Positions 33,867 through 45,389 of a DNA stretch of 64,000 nt are shown here, piece by piece. Position numbers and translations under genes: made by a program. Each line of letters opens with the position of its first letter. Positions within the stretch are counted from its first letter, which is position 1. Below the pieces are notes generated by a model. It was given only the letters and a program-made list of their open reading frames with translations. It was not told where the DNA came from and ran no database searches. Source of the DNA: Gnetum montanum (lineage: Eukaryota; Streptophyta; Gnetopsida; Gnetales; Gnetaceae); contig MNCI01033465.1 in the NCBI GenBank assembly GCA_015680685.1, positions 130,491-194,490 of the forward strand. Reading direction: 5' to 3'.

Positions 33867-36560
33867 GGTGTGGGGGGCAGCATTTTTGCATAGATGGATG
33901 TCTCATCTACAGGGATGTCCTCCGTATTAGGAATGGAGGCCAATATCTTGGCCAATGCTTAGTAGTGAGCAGATGAGGTTATGACTAGGTCATACAAGCT
34001 CAATGTTGTGTTCTTTCACTTGAGCATTTGTTTCACCTAGGTTAGTGCAGCTACAAAGTCCTTGTCATTAGCTGTTGTGTTGGCCTTGACTTCATGTGGC
34101 TTGAGAGATAGGTCTCTTACGAAGGGGACTTAGGCTTGGTTTTCTTGGCATATGTGGGGGTAGGCGCCCTAGTGTTCAGTTGTTGTTTGCTAGTTGTGGC
34201 CTTTGCTTCAACCATGGGGGTTGCGAGGTGCTCGTTTGTCCTCTTGCGTTACCATTTGGTGGGTCTACCTGGGTTGCTAGTGGGGTCAACCCTTGAAGGA
34301 GGAGGGATCAAAATGTTGCCCACTATTGGGCTTTGGGTAGGTGAGGGGCCATCACATTGTGGCACTCTTATGAAAAATGGTGATTTAGGCATATTTGTTG
34401 TATGGCCAACTTGTTGTGGCACCTTGATGATGAAAGGTTTCTTAGTAGTAGTTGTTGCATCATGTTAGTTTAACATCTTAGCGGACGGTTGCTGTGGAAC
34501 TTTGACCACAAAGGGTGCTGTGGATGCCTGAGGTGGTACTTTGATAACAAAGGGAGGCCTCTTGTTTGTGGAGGTAGTAGGGACCCTTGCCTTGCTGGGA
34601 GGCACATGGATCACAAAAGGTTGTTGCATGAGTTTGGGCTTGCCACCTATGCTAATGGAATTTATGACATATGACACATCATCTGTGTTGGATTGACTCA
34701 CCGTGTTGATCATCAGTTGACCACGTTCTATCATTCTCTGCAAGTCATCTTGCAAAGCACAAAAGTTGTCTATATTATGGCCAGCTAGTTGGTGGTAATG
34801 ACAGTATTGGTCCAACTTGAACTGTTGTGGAACTGGGGGCTCATTTGGCACTGCTAAAGTAGGGTTCCTTAGTAGTTTGCAATACCTATCATGTTTTTGA
34901 TGAGAAATTTCTGATACATTTTTGTGTTGGATTTGCCCAGCTTTCAAGATTTGCTCTAGTAGTTCAAAGGGTTGCACTGGTAGTGGTATATACTTTGAGC
35001 GGTCGTTGCGCTGAAAGTTGGATCTTGGGGTAGCCCTTGTCCATGTAGGTGAGTTGGTAACAAAATTGGTAATTTTGTTAGTTGGGGCTTTAGGCTACTT
35101 AGCTGTTGGGCCCCAGTTGGTTGCTTTTGTGCTTGTGACTACATGCTTGCAAGCATGTTGGTTTCTATAGGCCACATAGGCTGGATCATTGCTAGCTTGT
35201 GTTACTTCCTTTATGCCTTTTTCTTGGGCAAAGGCTTGGCTAAGAGAATTTGGGGGTAGATAATATAATTTGGACTTAATAAATTCATTTACTGTAGCTT
35301 TAAATATGGCCAGTAGATGTGCTTCTGCCAGGGGTTCATGTATTTCACTCAATGAAACATTCCAACGTTGGAGGAATTTTGGCATGGACTCTAGAGGCCC
35401 CTGTTTAACTTGCATCAGATGGTCAAGGGTTGCTTGAAGCTTTAGGTTGTACCTAAAGCATGTCACAAACTTGGTTATAAGATCCTCTAAAGAGGAGATT
35501 GAGGCCTTGGGTAGTGCACAATACCAGTCCAAGGCCTTTCCAGTGAGTGACATGGGGAACACACACATGATAGTGTGTGACTAACCTTGAAGGAGTAGGC
35601 ATTCAGATCGAAATGTAACCAAGTGTGCATTGGGGTCCCTTTCACCATTGTACTTAGTAAATTGAGGCAGTTGGGCCCTAGTTGAGAGAGTTAGAGGTGG
35701 TACTGTAGGACTTATGGGATCATATTGGTAGAAGTCCACCACCTTAATGGTGTCAGAGGAGGCAGCCTTAAGTTGGTTGATCTCCTCTTTCAAGCTTTGT
35801 ATCAGCTGGAATGCCTGATCCAAGCTTGGGGATGTGCCAGCTGGTTGCATTGGTTGGGCTTGGGTTAGTTGTGAAGTTTGCTAGTTTAAAGTCGTAGAGG
35901 AAGAATGTTGCTAGTTTAACATTGTAGTGGACGATTGTTGATGTAATGGCTGAGCAATGGATGCGGTGATTGGAGCAGGCCACACATGAGTGGGTTGGAC
36001 AGACACCATAGACACTGATGAGATAGGCAGGATGTAGGATGCTTGAGTTGTTTGGGGCTAGGAGGTGGCCCTTGCATAAGCATAGTGCTGGGCAAATGTA
36101 TTAGTTGCTTGCAAGGAAGGCTGAATTCGCATGGTCACCATCTTGGAGGGGATGGGTGGACCAAACCAAGGAAGGGTTGTACTAGGGAGTGGTTGTTGGA
36201 AGATGGTGTGGAGGAGGCTCTCATGCTTAGAGTGGGCCTCAAACTCATCTTCCTCATTCTATGAGGCTTCCTTGTAGGTTGTCCCTGCATCATGCTTGTT
36301 TGCACGAATGAGTTGGAACAACAACTAGTGGTAAGACTCCGTGAGTGGGATTATGTCAAACAGGGAGGGGTTGTACTCACGTCCATTTCGGTGGACTCAT
36401 TCGTAGTCTTATTTTGCCTCTAAATTGAGGTAATCCACTGGTAGTCCTGCTTGGATTTTGGCACAAACTAAATTGTATTATTCGTAACTTAATGCGGCTT
36501 GCTTTAACTGGATTGTGGTATCAAATGTGTTAGACACCAACATGGAAGGTTGATCTGGAT
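33867..36560 (-). pseudogene. Tat-like gag, degenerate
   Basis: A low-complexity N-terminal part (about 35850-36560; QPAGTSPSLDQAFQLIQSL) leads to DPNAHLVTFRSECLLLQG. The capsid core is near 35560 (FPMSLTGKALDWYCALP, then LEDLITKFVTCFRYN). The zinc-knuckle-like CHYHQLAGHNIDNFCALQDD (CxxHxxxGHxxxxC, near 34800) is typical of the Tat lineage. Repeated proline-rich blocks follow (PPFVIKVPP, APFVVKVPQQP). It is split into three or more open pieces by stops and shifts. Two copies of the CTAGTTTAA motif fall inside it and bring stop codons. Confidence 0.8.
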
Positions 36561-36832
36561 TCATATTCACATATCAGGTTGTGAGAGTCACTATTTGCAG
36601 AAAATGGCTAACTCTGAAAACAATAGGAAATGACTAACTTTGAAAACAACAGAAAACAGCTAACTCTAAAAATAGCAGAAAAATAACTAAATCTACCGGT
36701 AGTAGGGAAATGGCCAAGTATAGAAATATACAAAATGGCTAAGTATAACGATGCAGAAAAATGCAAAAAAAAAACAACCAAGTCTAAAAATGCAGAAAAA
36801 ATGCTACGTATGAAAATGCAAAAAAGATCAGG

Positions 36833-36853
36833 CCCTCCTTCTAGTGCTAAAAA
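36833..36853 (-). other. Tat-A primer binding site
   Basis: The minus strand reads TTTTTAGCACTAGAAGGAGGG after the LTR end, the same site as in Tat-B with substitutions. Primer tRNA not assigned. Confidence 0.55.
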
Positions 36854-36855
36854 CC

Positions 36856-37918
36856 TGTAGTGACAGAAAACGTTGGTGGCTGGAAACACCGAGAGGTCTT
36901 CGGGCGCATAGCCTAACCCTGGATCCACATGAGGGTCGTGCTAGAGAAAACGGATTGAGGGTGCCTTGAATGGTTTGGTTGATCAAACAGGGACTTAATC
37001 AGTGTACAATAACCCTTTTTCAAACAATAAAATAAAACATAATGTGCATAGTAGTAGAAACATGCTAAAGTATGTAACAGGACAATGAACACAATTTAAT
37101 GCTTAACAATGCCAAATAAATGTTGCGATCATCCAAAAAAGAGAGTTTGAATAGAAAGATACACTACTCTGAAAAAGGGTACATGTATACAAAGTGTAAA
37201 ATAGGCACAGTAGGAGCAGAATCATAGCCTCGGTGGTGTCAGGCTATGAAATCTGGTGCTCACTATGATAAACTGTGCGTCCTGGGTCAGTGGTCACAGT
37301 ATACCATGTGATGTAGTTGTGCCTCTCTATCGGTGTGGTGTGCTCTGGGTCTCATTCGTCCACGAAGCTAAGGGCCAAAATGCTAAAATGCTAAATGCCA
37401 AAATGGAAATGCCAACTGCTTTACCGATCAAGAAATTCTAGCCTTCCCCATTTTTCCTCTTTTTTTTAAAGAGGACGCAGATGTATTTATAGGGCTAGGG
37501 TTAGCCCAAAATGTGGATTTGGTGCCACGTGGTAGGTAACAATGTGTAACAGCGCATAACAGTGCATAACAGCGTAGCGTAACAGGGTGCTACACTACAC
37601 TACTCACTGTAGCAAGGTGCTACGCTAGGCACTGTAGCAGGGTGCTACGCAACGCACTGTAACAGGGTGCTACGCTAGCATTTTAGCAAGATGCTATGCT
37701 AGCAGCATAGCGAGGTGCTATGCTACACACTGTAGCAAGGTGCTATGCTAGCACTGTAGTAAGGTGCTACACTACGCTACGCTATGTAGCGTAGTAAGGT
37801 GCTACGCTAGCACTATAGTAGGGTGCTACGCTATGCAGTGTAGCAGCATGTAACAACGTGTAACACTTAGCCATATTTGCAATTGTGATGCTGAGACCCA
37901 AAATTTTGTGGTGTTTCA
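36856..37918 (-). repeat. 5' LTR of Tat-A (1063 bp)
   Basis: Edges TGTAGTGACAG and GTGTTTCA. It is about 100 bp longer than the 3' LTR, largely because of more minisatellite units. A TATA-like element (complement of TATTTATAGGGC) lies near 37483. Confidence 0.85.
37560..37850. repeat. GCTACGCTAGCACTGTAGCAGGGT minisatellite in LTR
   Basis: About ten to twelve imperfect units, including the long palindromic run CTACGCTACGCTATGTAGCG near 37772. The array is larger than in the 3' LTR of the same element. Confidence 0.8.
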
Positions 37919-37923
37919 ACATG

Positions 37924-38880
37924 AGCTCCCCAAAGTTGATTGAACAAGTCATCAATGGGTGGTAGAGGATATTTATTCTTTATAGTCACTTGGTTTAGCT
38001 GCTTGTAATCTATGCATAGTCATAAACCCCATCCTTATTTTTTAAAAAAATCACTAGTGCACTCCATAGTGATACACTAGGTCAAATGAGACCTTTGTCA
38101 AGCAATTCTTGTAGTTGAATATTTAGCTCTACTAGCTCTATGGAAGACATCTTGTGTGAAGCCTTTGAAATAGGCTCTATACTAGGTTTAAGTTCAATCT
38201 TGAACTCAATCTCTTACCTTAGTTGAAAACCTAATAATTCTAATTGGAATACATCAGAGAATTCTTGAACCATAGAAATTTGATCTATCTCTACCATATC
38301 TATTTTATATATTATGGCTACAAAGCATTTATGCCCTTTCTAAAACATCCTATGGTACATCTGAGAGGAGACCAAATCCAAATGCATAGTCCTCAGATGA
38401 GTTTGTACCTCAATCGAAGCACCATCAATTAATTGTAGTTGTAAGAGATTTTACTAATAGTCAAATCTAGCATTAAACTATGAAAACCAATCTATCCCTA
38501 AAATTACATCATATACTCCAAGATGCATAACATGTAAATCACTAGCCCACTACACACCTTTCAATTCTACCAATACACCTATAAATACCTAATCAACTCA
38601 AGTTTCATGACCCCTAATAGAAAATACTATCAACCCAAGAGAAAGAGAATGACATATAAGAGCTACATGATGTGCAACTATAGGATCTACAAAAGAATCG
38701 CTAGCACTTGGATCAAATAAAATCAATACATCAAAGCCCAAAATCATACCTCCTATCTTCATCACTATGTTTGACTACACATCCAATGATTATTTTATTA
38801 GAATATACATCTATCCTTAAGTCCTCTGGTCCCCTCCTCCAGGCTAAGTGACCAATGCATGTCCACTCTGAATTTGAGGC
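37924..38880 (-). pseudogene. Tekay/Del protease and reverse transcriptase N-terminal part, degenerate
   Basis: The protease shows ALILFDPSASDSFV (for the usual LFDSGASHSF; the catalytic aspartate is kept, the glycine changed) and GVYDVILGIDWFS. The linker leads into reverse transcriptase: ISKASHKMSSIELVEL, then SALVIFLKNKDG, ending [14 protein letters not shown] at the Tat-A insertion. The rest is at 29331-30444. Several stops. Gag lies upstream on the same strand. Confidence 0.8.
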
Positions 38881-39996
38881 TATTGTCCTCAGCCTCTACC
38901 TCCTCCACTACTGCCTACCTACTTTCAGTACTTCCAAGCCCAATGCACTAGCTTCCCACATGCCAAAAAATTCTCACAATCCCTCTTCATATGACCAAGC
39001 TGCCCACATCTATAATAAACAATAGCTCCAACAGTAGGCCCACGAGCAGGCGTTGGGTGCTCTCCATAATGTTCACAAACTTTCTTAGAGGGGTCAAGCC
39101 TATCTCTAGATGTCAATCCTCTCTTCTTCCCTTTTTGCCTCTCTCTATGCATTGTATCTCCTCACTAACTTCTCTCTAAATCCATGGCTACTGCTCTAGC
39201 CTCATCATAGGATGTCAACCTAAGGGATAATAGGAGATCCTTCAAAGATGACCTCAAACCTTAAACAAATCTATTCACTTGTGCTTAAGAATCTGTCTAC
39301 ATCTGTGGTACATAACTACTCAACTCAAAGAAATGAGCATCATTCTCCACCTTAGACCAAGTATCCTAATACAAATGATAAAACTCATCCTCCTTGGCTT
39401 GAGTAGATTGGGTAGACACATAATCGACTCTAAAAGAGGTCAAAAAATCATCCCATACCACCTCTTGGCTAGTCCATCCCTGAGCTTACTCTTCAATCAT
39501 CCACCAACACTAGGCAATACCAACCAACTAATAAACTACCAAGCGAATATGCTAAACCAATGAATAACCCATCAAATCAAAATCCTTTTGCAATTCCTCC
39601 AACCATTCTATAGCTATAGTGGAATCCTTAGTGCCATCAAATTTAGGAGGTCCCAACTTCCCAAACTATTCTATCAATTCCTTATTGATAGGATTCCTGT
39701 TGGATTCTCTTAAGCCTCCACTACCACTACCACTTCTCACTTCTCTAACCACAAGAACAAGAGCATCACTAGCTACTACATGCTACTATAAGATCTATAA
39801 TAATTGTTGTATAAAATCTAGTTTCCTATTTGCAAGACCACTACTAGATGTTTAAGGAGGTTGCTTCTATCCATCATTAGGCCTTTCTGACCTATGAGCC
39901 CCACCAGCATCATGACCACATGTATTATACATCTATGTAACCTAAAATCACAAATGGATGAGTACCTAAAACATCATATAACATTGGAGTAAACTA
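38881..39996 (-). pseudogene. Tekay/Del gag, degenerate
   Basis: Starts soon after the primer site. The capsid domain includes LEELQKDFDLMGYS and VVWDDFLTSFRVDYV; then EDEFYHLY, and VNRFVGLRSS-like sequence with a stop. A CCHC knuckle follows near 38990: RCGQLGHMKRDC, whose first cysteine is now tyrosine. Stops and shifts occur throughout. This is the full-length relative of the gag fragments at 13864 and 24491. Confidence 0.8.
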
Positions 39997-40008
39997 GCTC
40001 TAATACCA
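39997..40008 (-). other. Primer binding site, initiator tRNA-Met type
   Basis: GCTCTAATACCA, the complement of TGGTATTAGAGC, one change from the standard site; three bases from the LTR. Confidence 0.8.
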
Positions 40009-40011
40009 TAA

Positions 40012-42533
40012 TGTAATACGCCACCCTTGCTAGGGCAAGGTGATGCCTAGGATCACTAGTAATCTTACAATGGAAGCATGATAAATTTAAAATTAATGAT
40101 GTGTACATTCTATTAAGGAAGTTCAAACTGCACAAGATTTCATTTCACATCAAAAACTAAACATACATTACAATGAGAAAACTAAATATCTCTACATAAG
40201 CCAAAAATTTGCACTAGTCCCACAAGATACAAAATTACATAAACATCATCATCACATATATAAGAGTATAAAGAGTTTCATACAATTATAAATAGTTCAT
40301 ACTACTATACATGGAAATATACATTAACCAATCATTGAATATTTATTCCTCCTCTATTCCCCCTCTTGGTGGTCGTTTGGGCTCCTACGACTTCCACCTG
40401 TAATAAAATAAAGTCAGTATACCATTGAATGGGAAGCCTTTGCACTTCCCTTGCTAGATGAACAACAAGTGCTACATTGGAGGAGAGGAGTGGGATAAAA
40501 GACAACCTATCTCAAATGTTAGTCTTGTTCATGCTAAGAGTAACACATGAACACACACACCATATTGCACATAACACTAGCATAATCATTATTGAAGAGG
40601 ATACATAGCTATCATATAATCATAGATAAAGCCATGATTTGACATAATCTATCATCTATTTTTTGCATCACAACACATGCCCTTCCACTATGATATCCAT
40701 GCCATCATACCTATGCGATACTGTTAAACAATATGTGATGCATACAATCATAATCTAATCAGAATATATGCTCTCAGCGATATGACTTACGAATCAATAC
40801 TATCATATACATTGTCCATGTGGTCGCTGGAATATCCACACTCAGTGTATCGTGTGAAACGTTTCCATGAGTAATCATAATAGCCATTGCGTGTAGGTTT
40901 TTTATTAGTCTTTTATTTATCCAACCAATGCTAGGATTTATCAACCAATGATCCACAACCACTAGCCTTCTAGAGGATGAACACACATATGCTCTTCCAC
41001 TCTTAGGATGAGGCCTAAGATAAGAGCCTCACCAATGCATCACATTGGGGGTCAATCCATACTACCTCTAGGGTTCCTCATCACCAACTAGTCCACACCC
41101 TCATGCTATCACCACCCATCAATGATCATCACAAGTATTCTCATGAAGACATGTACACATTCCGGCTAATTTCAATTAGAAAGTAATTCCCAATACGATC
41201 CCAACAATACTAATTTCACCTAAATCAGAATCTTGGAAGCAAATTTATGCACATCCAAAGTTTGATTAATAAAATAATAATGTTTAATGTTTAATGTTTT
41301 ATTATCGCCAAGAGGAATTGGAACTCCCAAAAATGCTTACACCACAATAGGCCCAGAAAATATAATATTTGCATCATACCAATCTTATAAACATCACAAA
41401 TCATGTTCCACAAGTTCACATCATACCATACATCACATATATATTAATAAACAATTTATAACCAAAACTGTACAATTTTAGGAAATATGCAAACTAACAT
41501 GTCCAAGATCAATCTTTGAGCTATCTATCCCACATGCCCACATCACATAATTATATATACTAATCCAGCACAAAAATATAGGGAAAAGGTAAAGATAATC
41601 CACCAATTACAATTGGTATGGCAGAAAGGTTGAAATAAGCATAAAATCCTCAAAAATCAAACAGGATTCCATTTCACTCCAAACAAGTTCCACACCCATG
41701 TAGATACATCTGCTTCAATCCAAAATCTAGGTTCAAAGAGTGGAAGAGCTCAAAATTTAGGAAAATGTGGAACAAAAGAAGAGAGAAGAAAGAAAAATAG
41801 AAGAATACAAGCTCATGTGCATTTCTATTTTCCCAAAAATAAATGAAAATAGACAAAACCCAGTTTTTATGGGTGGTGGTGCAAAAGGGTAGTGGAAAAA
41901 GAACAAGAATAAAAACAAAACTATGCCCTTAAGAATATGTTAAAAAAATATACAAGAAATTTTTTTTCCCTTGGTGCATGTCATGCGCAACCTAACGTTA
42001 CTTTTTTGTTTTAACTTTATTTTATTTTACATTTTAACCATGTCATTTTCATAAGCTAATATAGTTTTTTCCACTACAACTAATATCGTGAACTTCAATC
42101 ATGCATAACAAACACACCGAGACTCCAAATCAAAAGTTGTTTGAACCTACGAGATCCTTATCAAATGCTCTACACCTTCACATGTTAGAATCACACTCAA
42201 ACATCATGCAACATAGTGCTATAGTGTAAATGCATAAATGCCAAAATTATACATAAAGCATAAAGACATGCCAAATAGGTGCTCTTGTACCCTAATCCAA
42301 CACCCCCGCTAGCAACATCACTTATCAAACACATCACATAGGGCTAGTGTACATCATCACTTGAGCTAAGCATGTAACAACATCATAATCATAACATAAA
42401 GATAAATCCTCATATCATATTAAATACATTTATGTTAAATTAACTTGTCCCTGACAACCCATCGGGACTTCACACATAATGTATAAATTATAAGTGTATG
42501 ACCATACCTAATGTATCTAGATGGGATGTAACA
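40012..42533 (-). repeat. 5' LTR of the Tekay/Del element (2522 bp)
   Basis: Edges TGTAATACGCC and GGGATGTAACA. It matches 25235-27951 along its length with several deletions. The right flank is Athila ORF3 sequence (ATGAG...), so the Tekay element or array sits inside an Athila element. No gene. Confidence 0.85.
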
Positions 42534-43200
42534 ATGAGGTCCTCTAGCAACTCCAACAAGGATGCAATGTTTTGAATCCCATATTTGATGGACTAAATGC
42601 ATAAAAAATGCTAATATTAACCTCAAGGAGCTACAGATTGAGGAGATTGTGGAGTACATGGAGCTTACCAACCTCCGTTACTCAAACTTGGCAATGCTAA
42701 CCATCAAAAAGCTAAGGTCAAAACTAGAGAAACAAGTGGCCAGCTCATACCTTCTATATGAGGCAAAGTTCAGGTACCATATAGAGACCAAGAAAAAGCT
42801 TGAAACAACAAATATTGAACTCAAGGTTCTCAATGCAAAGTTCATTAATTAATGATCAATGATAGAGAACCTGGCCAAAAGAATGAATGACTACTAGGAG
42901 CTATAGAATACACTCCATTAACTAGAAATGACTTTTTGCCTAGTTTGTTAACATTAAGGAGTTTTTCCCTACAATGCCTTGTCCTTGGGATGTTCCCATA
43001 CCAGCCCATATTGGCAATACTACATGCACTATGTATGATCCCAAGAGTAAGAAGGAGAAGATGAAAGCATTATTGGAGTTTTTTGTCTTTCATCAAAAGT
43101 TGTAGCTGCAAAAAAATAGCCACAACCACCACCTCAACAACTGCATGTACTAGAAGTAGGAGAAGGTCCTTTGGCACCTCAAGAACCTCCACCAACTGGG
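42534..43200 (+). pseudogene. Athila-2 ORF3, C-terminal part, degenerate
   Basis: Encodes YMELTNLRYSNLAML, then LEKQVASSYLLYEAKFRYH and KKLETTNIELKVLNAKF, all strongly matching Athila-3 ORF3 near 60570-60760 and predicted coiled coil. The C-terminal block (EGPLAPQEPPPTG near 43160) matches the Athila-3 end. Frames shift at least twice. Its left part was cut off by the Tekay insertion. Function of ORF3 is unknown; see the Athila-3 copy. Confidence 0.7.
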
Positions 43201-43460
43201 ACTGTTTGATTCTCTTCCTTATCTTCAAACCATCAAAGGAGTTGTGGTGTCAATTTTTTTTCATGATGTTCAATTTTTTTATTATCAACACAAAATTTTT
43301 ATAATTATTGTAAATTTGTACACTTGGACACTTAGTGTTTATTTGTGTTAGTTTTGTGTCTATAGTTAGTCAATAATTCCATACCTTCCCAAAATTTTGT
43401 AAAGAACATGTTTCATCTTTTGTTCACTCGAGAACAAGTTTTCATTCAATCATGAGGGTA
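43201..43460 (+). other. Athila-2 3' tail and polypurine tract
   Basis: Noncoding tail like 8568-8903, including GAACAAGTTTTCATTCAATC, then CATGAGGGTA (43451-43460) directly before the LTR. Confidence 0.65.
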
Positions 43461-44310
43461 TGATGAAGCATCTTCCTTAGGTTGCATTGATGGCATGCTG
43501 TCTATGAAATCGCATCGACACATGCTCTAATGCATTGATATGACCCCATTGATGTAATATCTATCTTTTCTTATAAATACGTGCTCACTAGTTGTATTTA
43601 TGGCATTCCATAGTTAGTATCCTAGTGAAGCTCTTGCATTTTGTTCATTTGATAGTTAGAATATTTTCTAAGTGCCTGTAGTAGGAGTGAGAAATGTACT
43701 TATCTTTATTTGAACACTAATGTACTTGAGCACATTGGTATGACTAGCAATAAAGATGAGCTTTCTTCACAAACCTTACATCATTCGAAAATAGATTAAT
43801 GTTTACCTTAAATACATTTATTATTTGACTAATTTACTTTAATTCAACAAAATTAATTAATTAATTAGTGAATAATTAATACAAATAAGTATGACCATTT
43901 CTAGCATACATTAATGTTTGATAATCCTAGTAGTGCTTAACGCTTGGTACCCTAGTAATGTTTTAACATGGTTCAGGATTTGTATGGTAAATGGGAATGG
44001 ATGCTTATGTTAGAATTAGTTAAGATATTAGTTAGTTACTAGATTACTTAAATGTTCAATTACTTTATTTTCTAGCATTTAGGTGATTTAACCAATAAAC
44101 ATAAAATGATAAAAATCATATCCCTCAGTTTTTCTTAACCATACACTTGTACTTCATAAGTGAAATTGAGAAGACAACAATCATGTTATTGATATTCACT
44201 ACCTAGACTTAGTGTACTTAGAGAGCTAAAGTCTATAGAATTCAACCAGATTGCTTAGTGAATGCTAGTGATTCGTATGGTTAGACATAGGGATTGCTCA
44301 TTGCTCATCA
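43461..44310 (+). repeat. 3' LTR of Athila-2 (850 bp)
   Basis: TGATGAAGC to TTGCTCATCA. A TATA box (TTATAAATAC) lies at 43571. Its 3' half closely matches the truncated LTRs at 10410 and 21680, suggesting these are ends of one family, and that 21680 and 44310 may be ends of one element split by Tekay. Confidence 0.8.
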
Positions 44311-44334
44311 GTCGTGGTTTGCTTTGATACTAAT

Positions 44335-44903
44335 TGTGACATCCCATCCCAAAATGTCATGGTAAACATCAAATATACATTATATTAAACATTATAAATA
44401 AGAAGAGAATATAACAAACATCAAATATACATAACATTTAACATTATGTGTAAAAGAAATAATAGGGAAAAAGTAGAAAGAGAGAAAAAATTCTTTATTG
44501 ATATGGAATAGTACATCTGAATCATGCTCTAAAATTTTCCTTAATGTTTTCTTTCTTCATCATCTATCCCTTAGAGGAAATCCAACTTGCCATCATGGTT
44601 AGGCCTATCATTGACTAGAAGGGATGGCCAGTTGACTTCCTATCCTACGTCATCCACCTCCTGTGACTTGTTTATACTAGCTTCACCACTCTATGCCTGG
44701 CACAACCTCTAAGCCTAAGTATAAATTCTTTAGGTCAAACCCCCAAGCATCACCTCGAAAGACATGTCTGTTGTTATAATATGCCCTTTTGGATCTCAAT
44801 TACAACTATCATTTCAGGTCTTATTACAGTAAAAATAACACTTGTTATAAAGAGGCATCATCTTCATTATGCAATAGCATCATTTGGGAATGGGGATGTG
44901 ACA
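44335..44903 (-). repeat. Element C 3' LTR (569 bp)
   Basis: Edges TGTGACATCCC and GGGGATGTGACA. It matches 48803-48917 joined to 62329-62768. A decayed tRNA-Met-type primer site (GCTTTGATACTA, 44321-44332) lies on its outer left side, abutting the Athila-2 LTR. Confidence 0.8.
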
Positions 44904-44919
44904 ATCTACCCCCTTTAGG
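44904..44919 (-). other. Element C polypurine tract
   Basis: The minus strand reads CCTAAAGGGGGTAGAT immediately before the LTR start. Confidence 0.75.
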
Positions 44920-45389
44920 TTTTGTTTGTCCTCAAATGAGTCCATGTTCATTGTCTTTTTCCAACTAATTATGATCCTATGCTCTGATAATTTGATTTCT
45001 CCTATGGATTTGAAGTTGTTTCTTGCTTATTCTACAAACAAAACACATGTAAGAAAAATACATGGAAAATTTAAATATTATTTTCTTAATACTTACTTCA
45101 ATATATAAGATAATGACAAGATATGAATTAAAGATCTACCAACCACCAATCTTCATCAAGGTCACACAAAGTACAACTCATATTTGGTTATCCAAGTGAA
45201 GGCAAGGAAAATTCTTTATTCCTAACTTCCATTATCTTAGATATTTTACATATCCAGTTAAAATATAAATTAGACAATGACAAAAATAATAAGATCATAA
45301 ATAAAAGTAAGGATGAGATACTTCCTAATCTTGATCAACCTTATCAACTAATGGAAGTAACTGTAATTCTACCATAAGTTCAGGATGGC

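Larger units (their letters stand above)
30450..37918 (-). mobile_element. Tat-A: Tat-like Ty3/gypsy element nested in Tekay reverse transcriptase
   Basis: LTRs at 30450-31409 (3') and 36856-37918 (5'), a primer site and gag at the right and a polypurine tract at the left. It is flanked by ACATG at 30445-30449 and 37919-37923, a 5-bp target duplication. Removing it rejoins the Tekay reverse transcriptase between the LPPIDDLF and VFSNINL motifs. The inside keeps gag and part of the protease. Reverse transcriptase, RNase H and integrase are not recognisable; 31426-33120 holds noncoding repeats instead. It is thus a non-autonomous, deleted form and younger than its Tekay host. Confidence 0.9.

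Noticed and set aside
33460-33930. A plus-strand open stretch resembling the protease peptide
   Set aside because: Created by the inverted duplication around the N at 33598 and by the N-run; the protease is on the minus strand.
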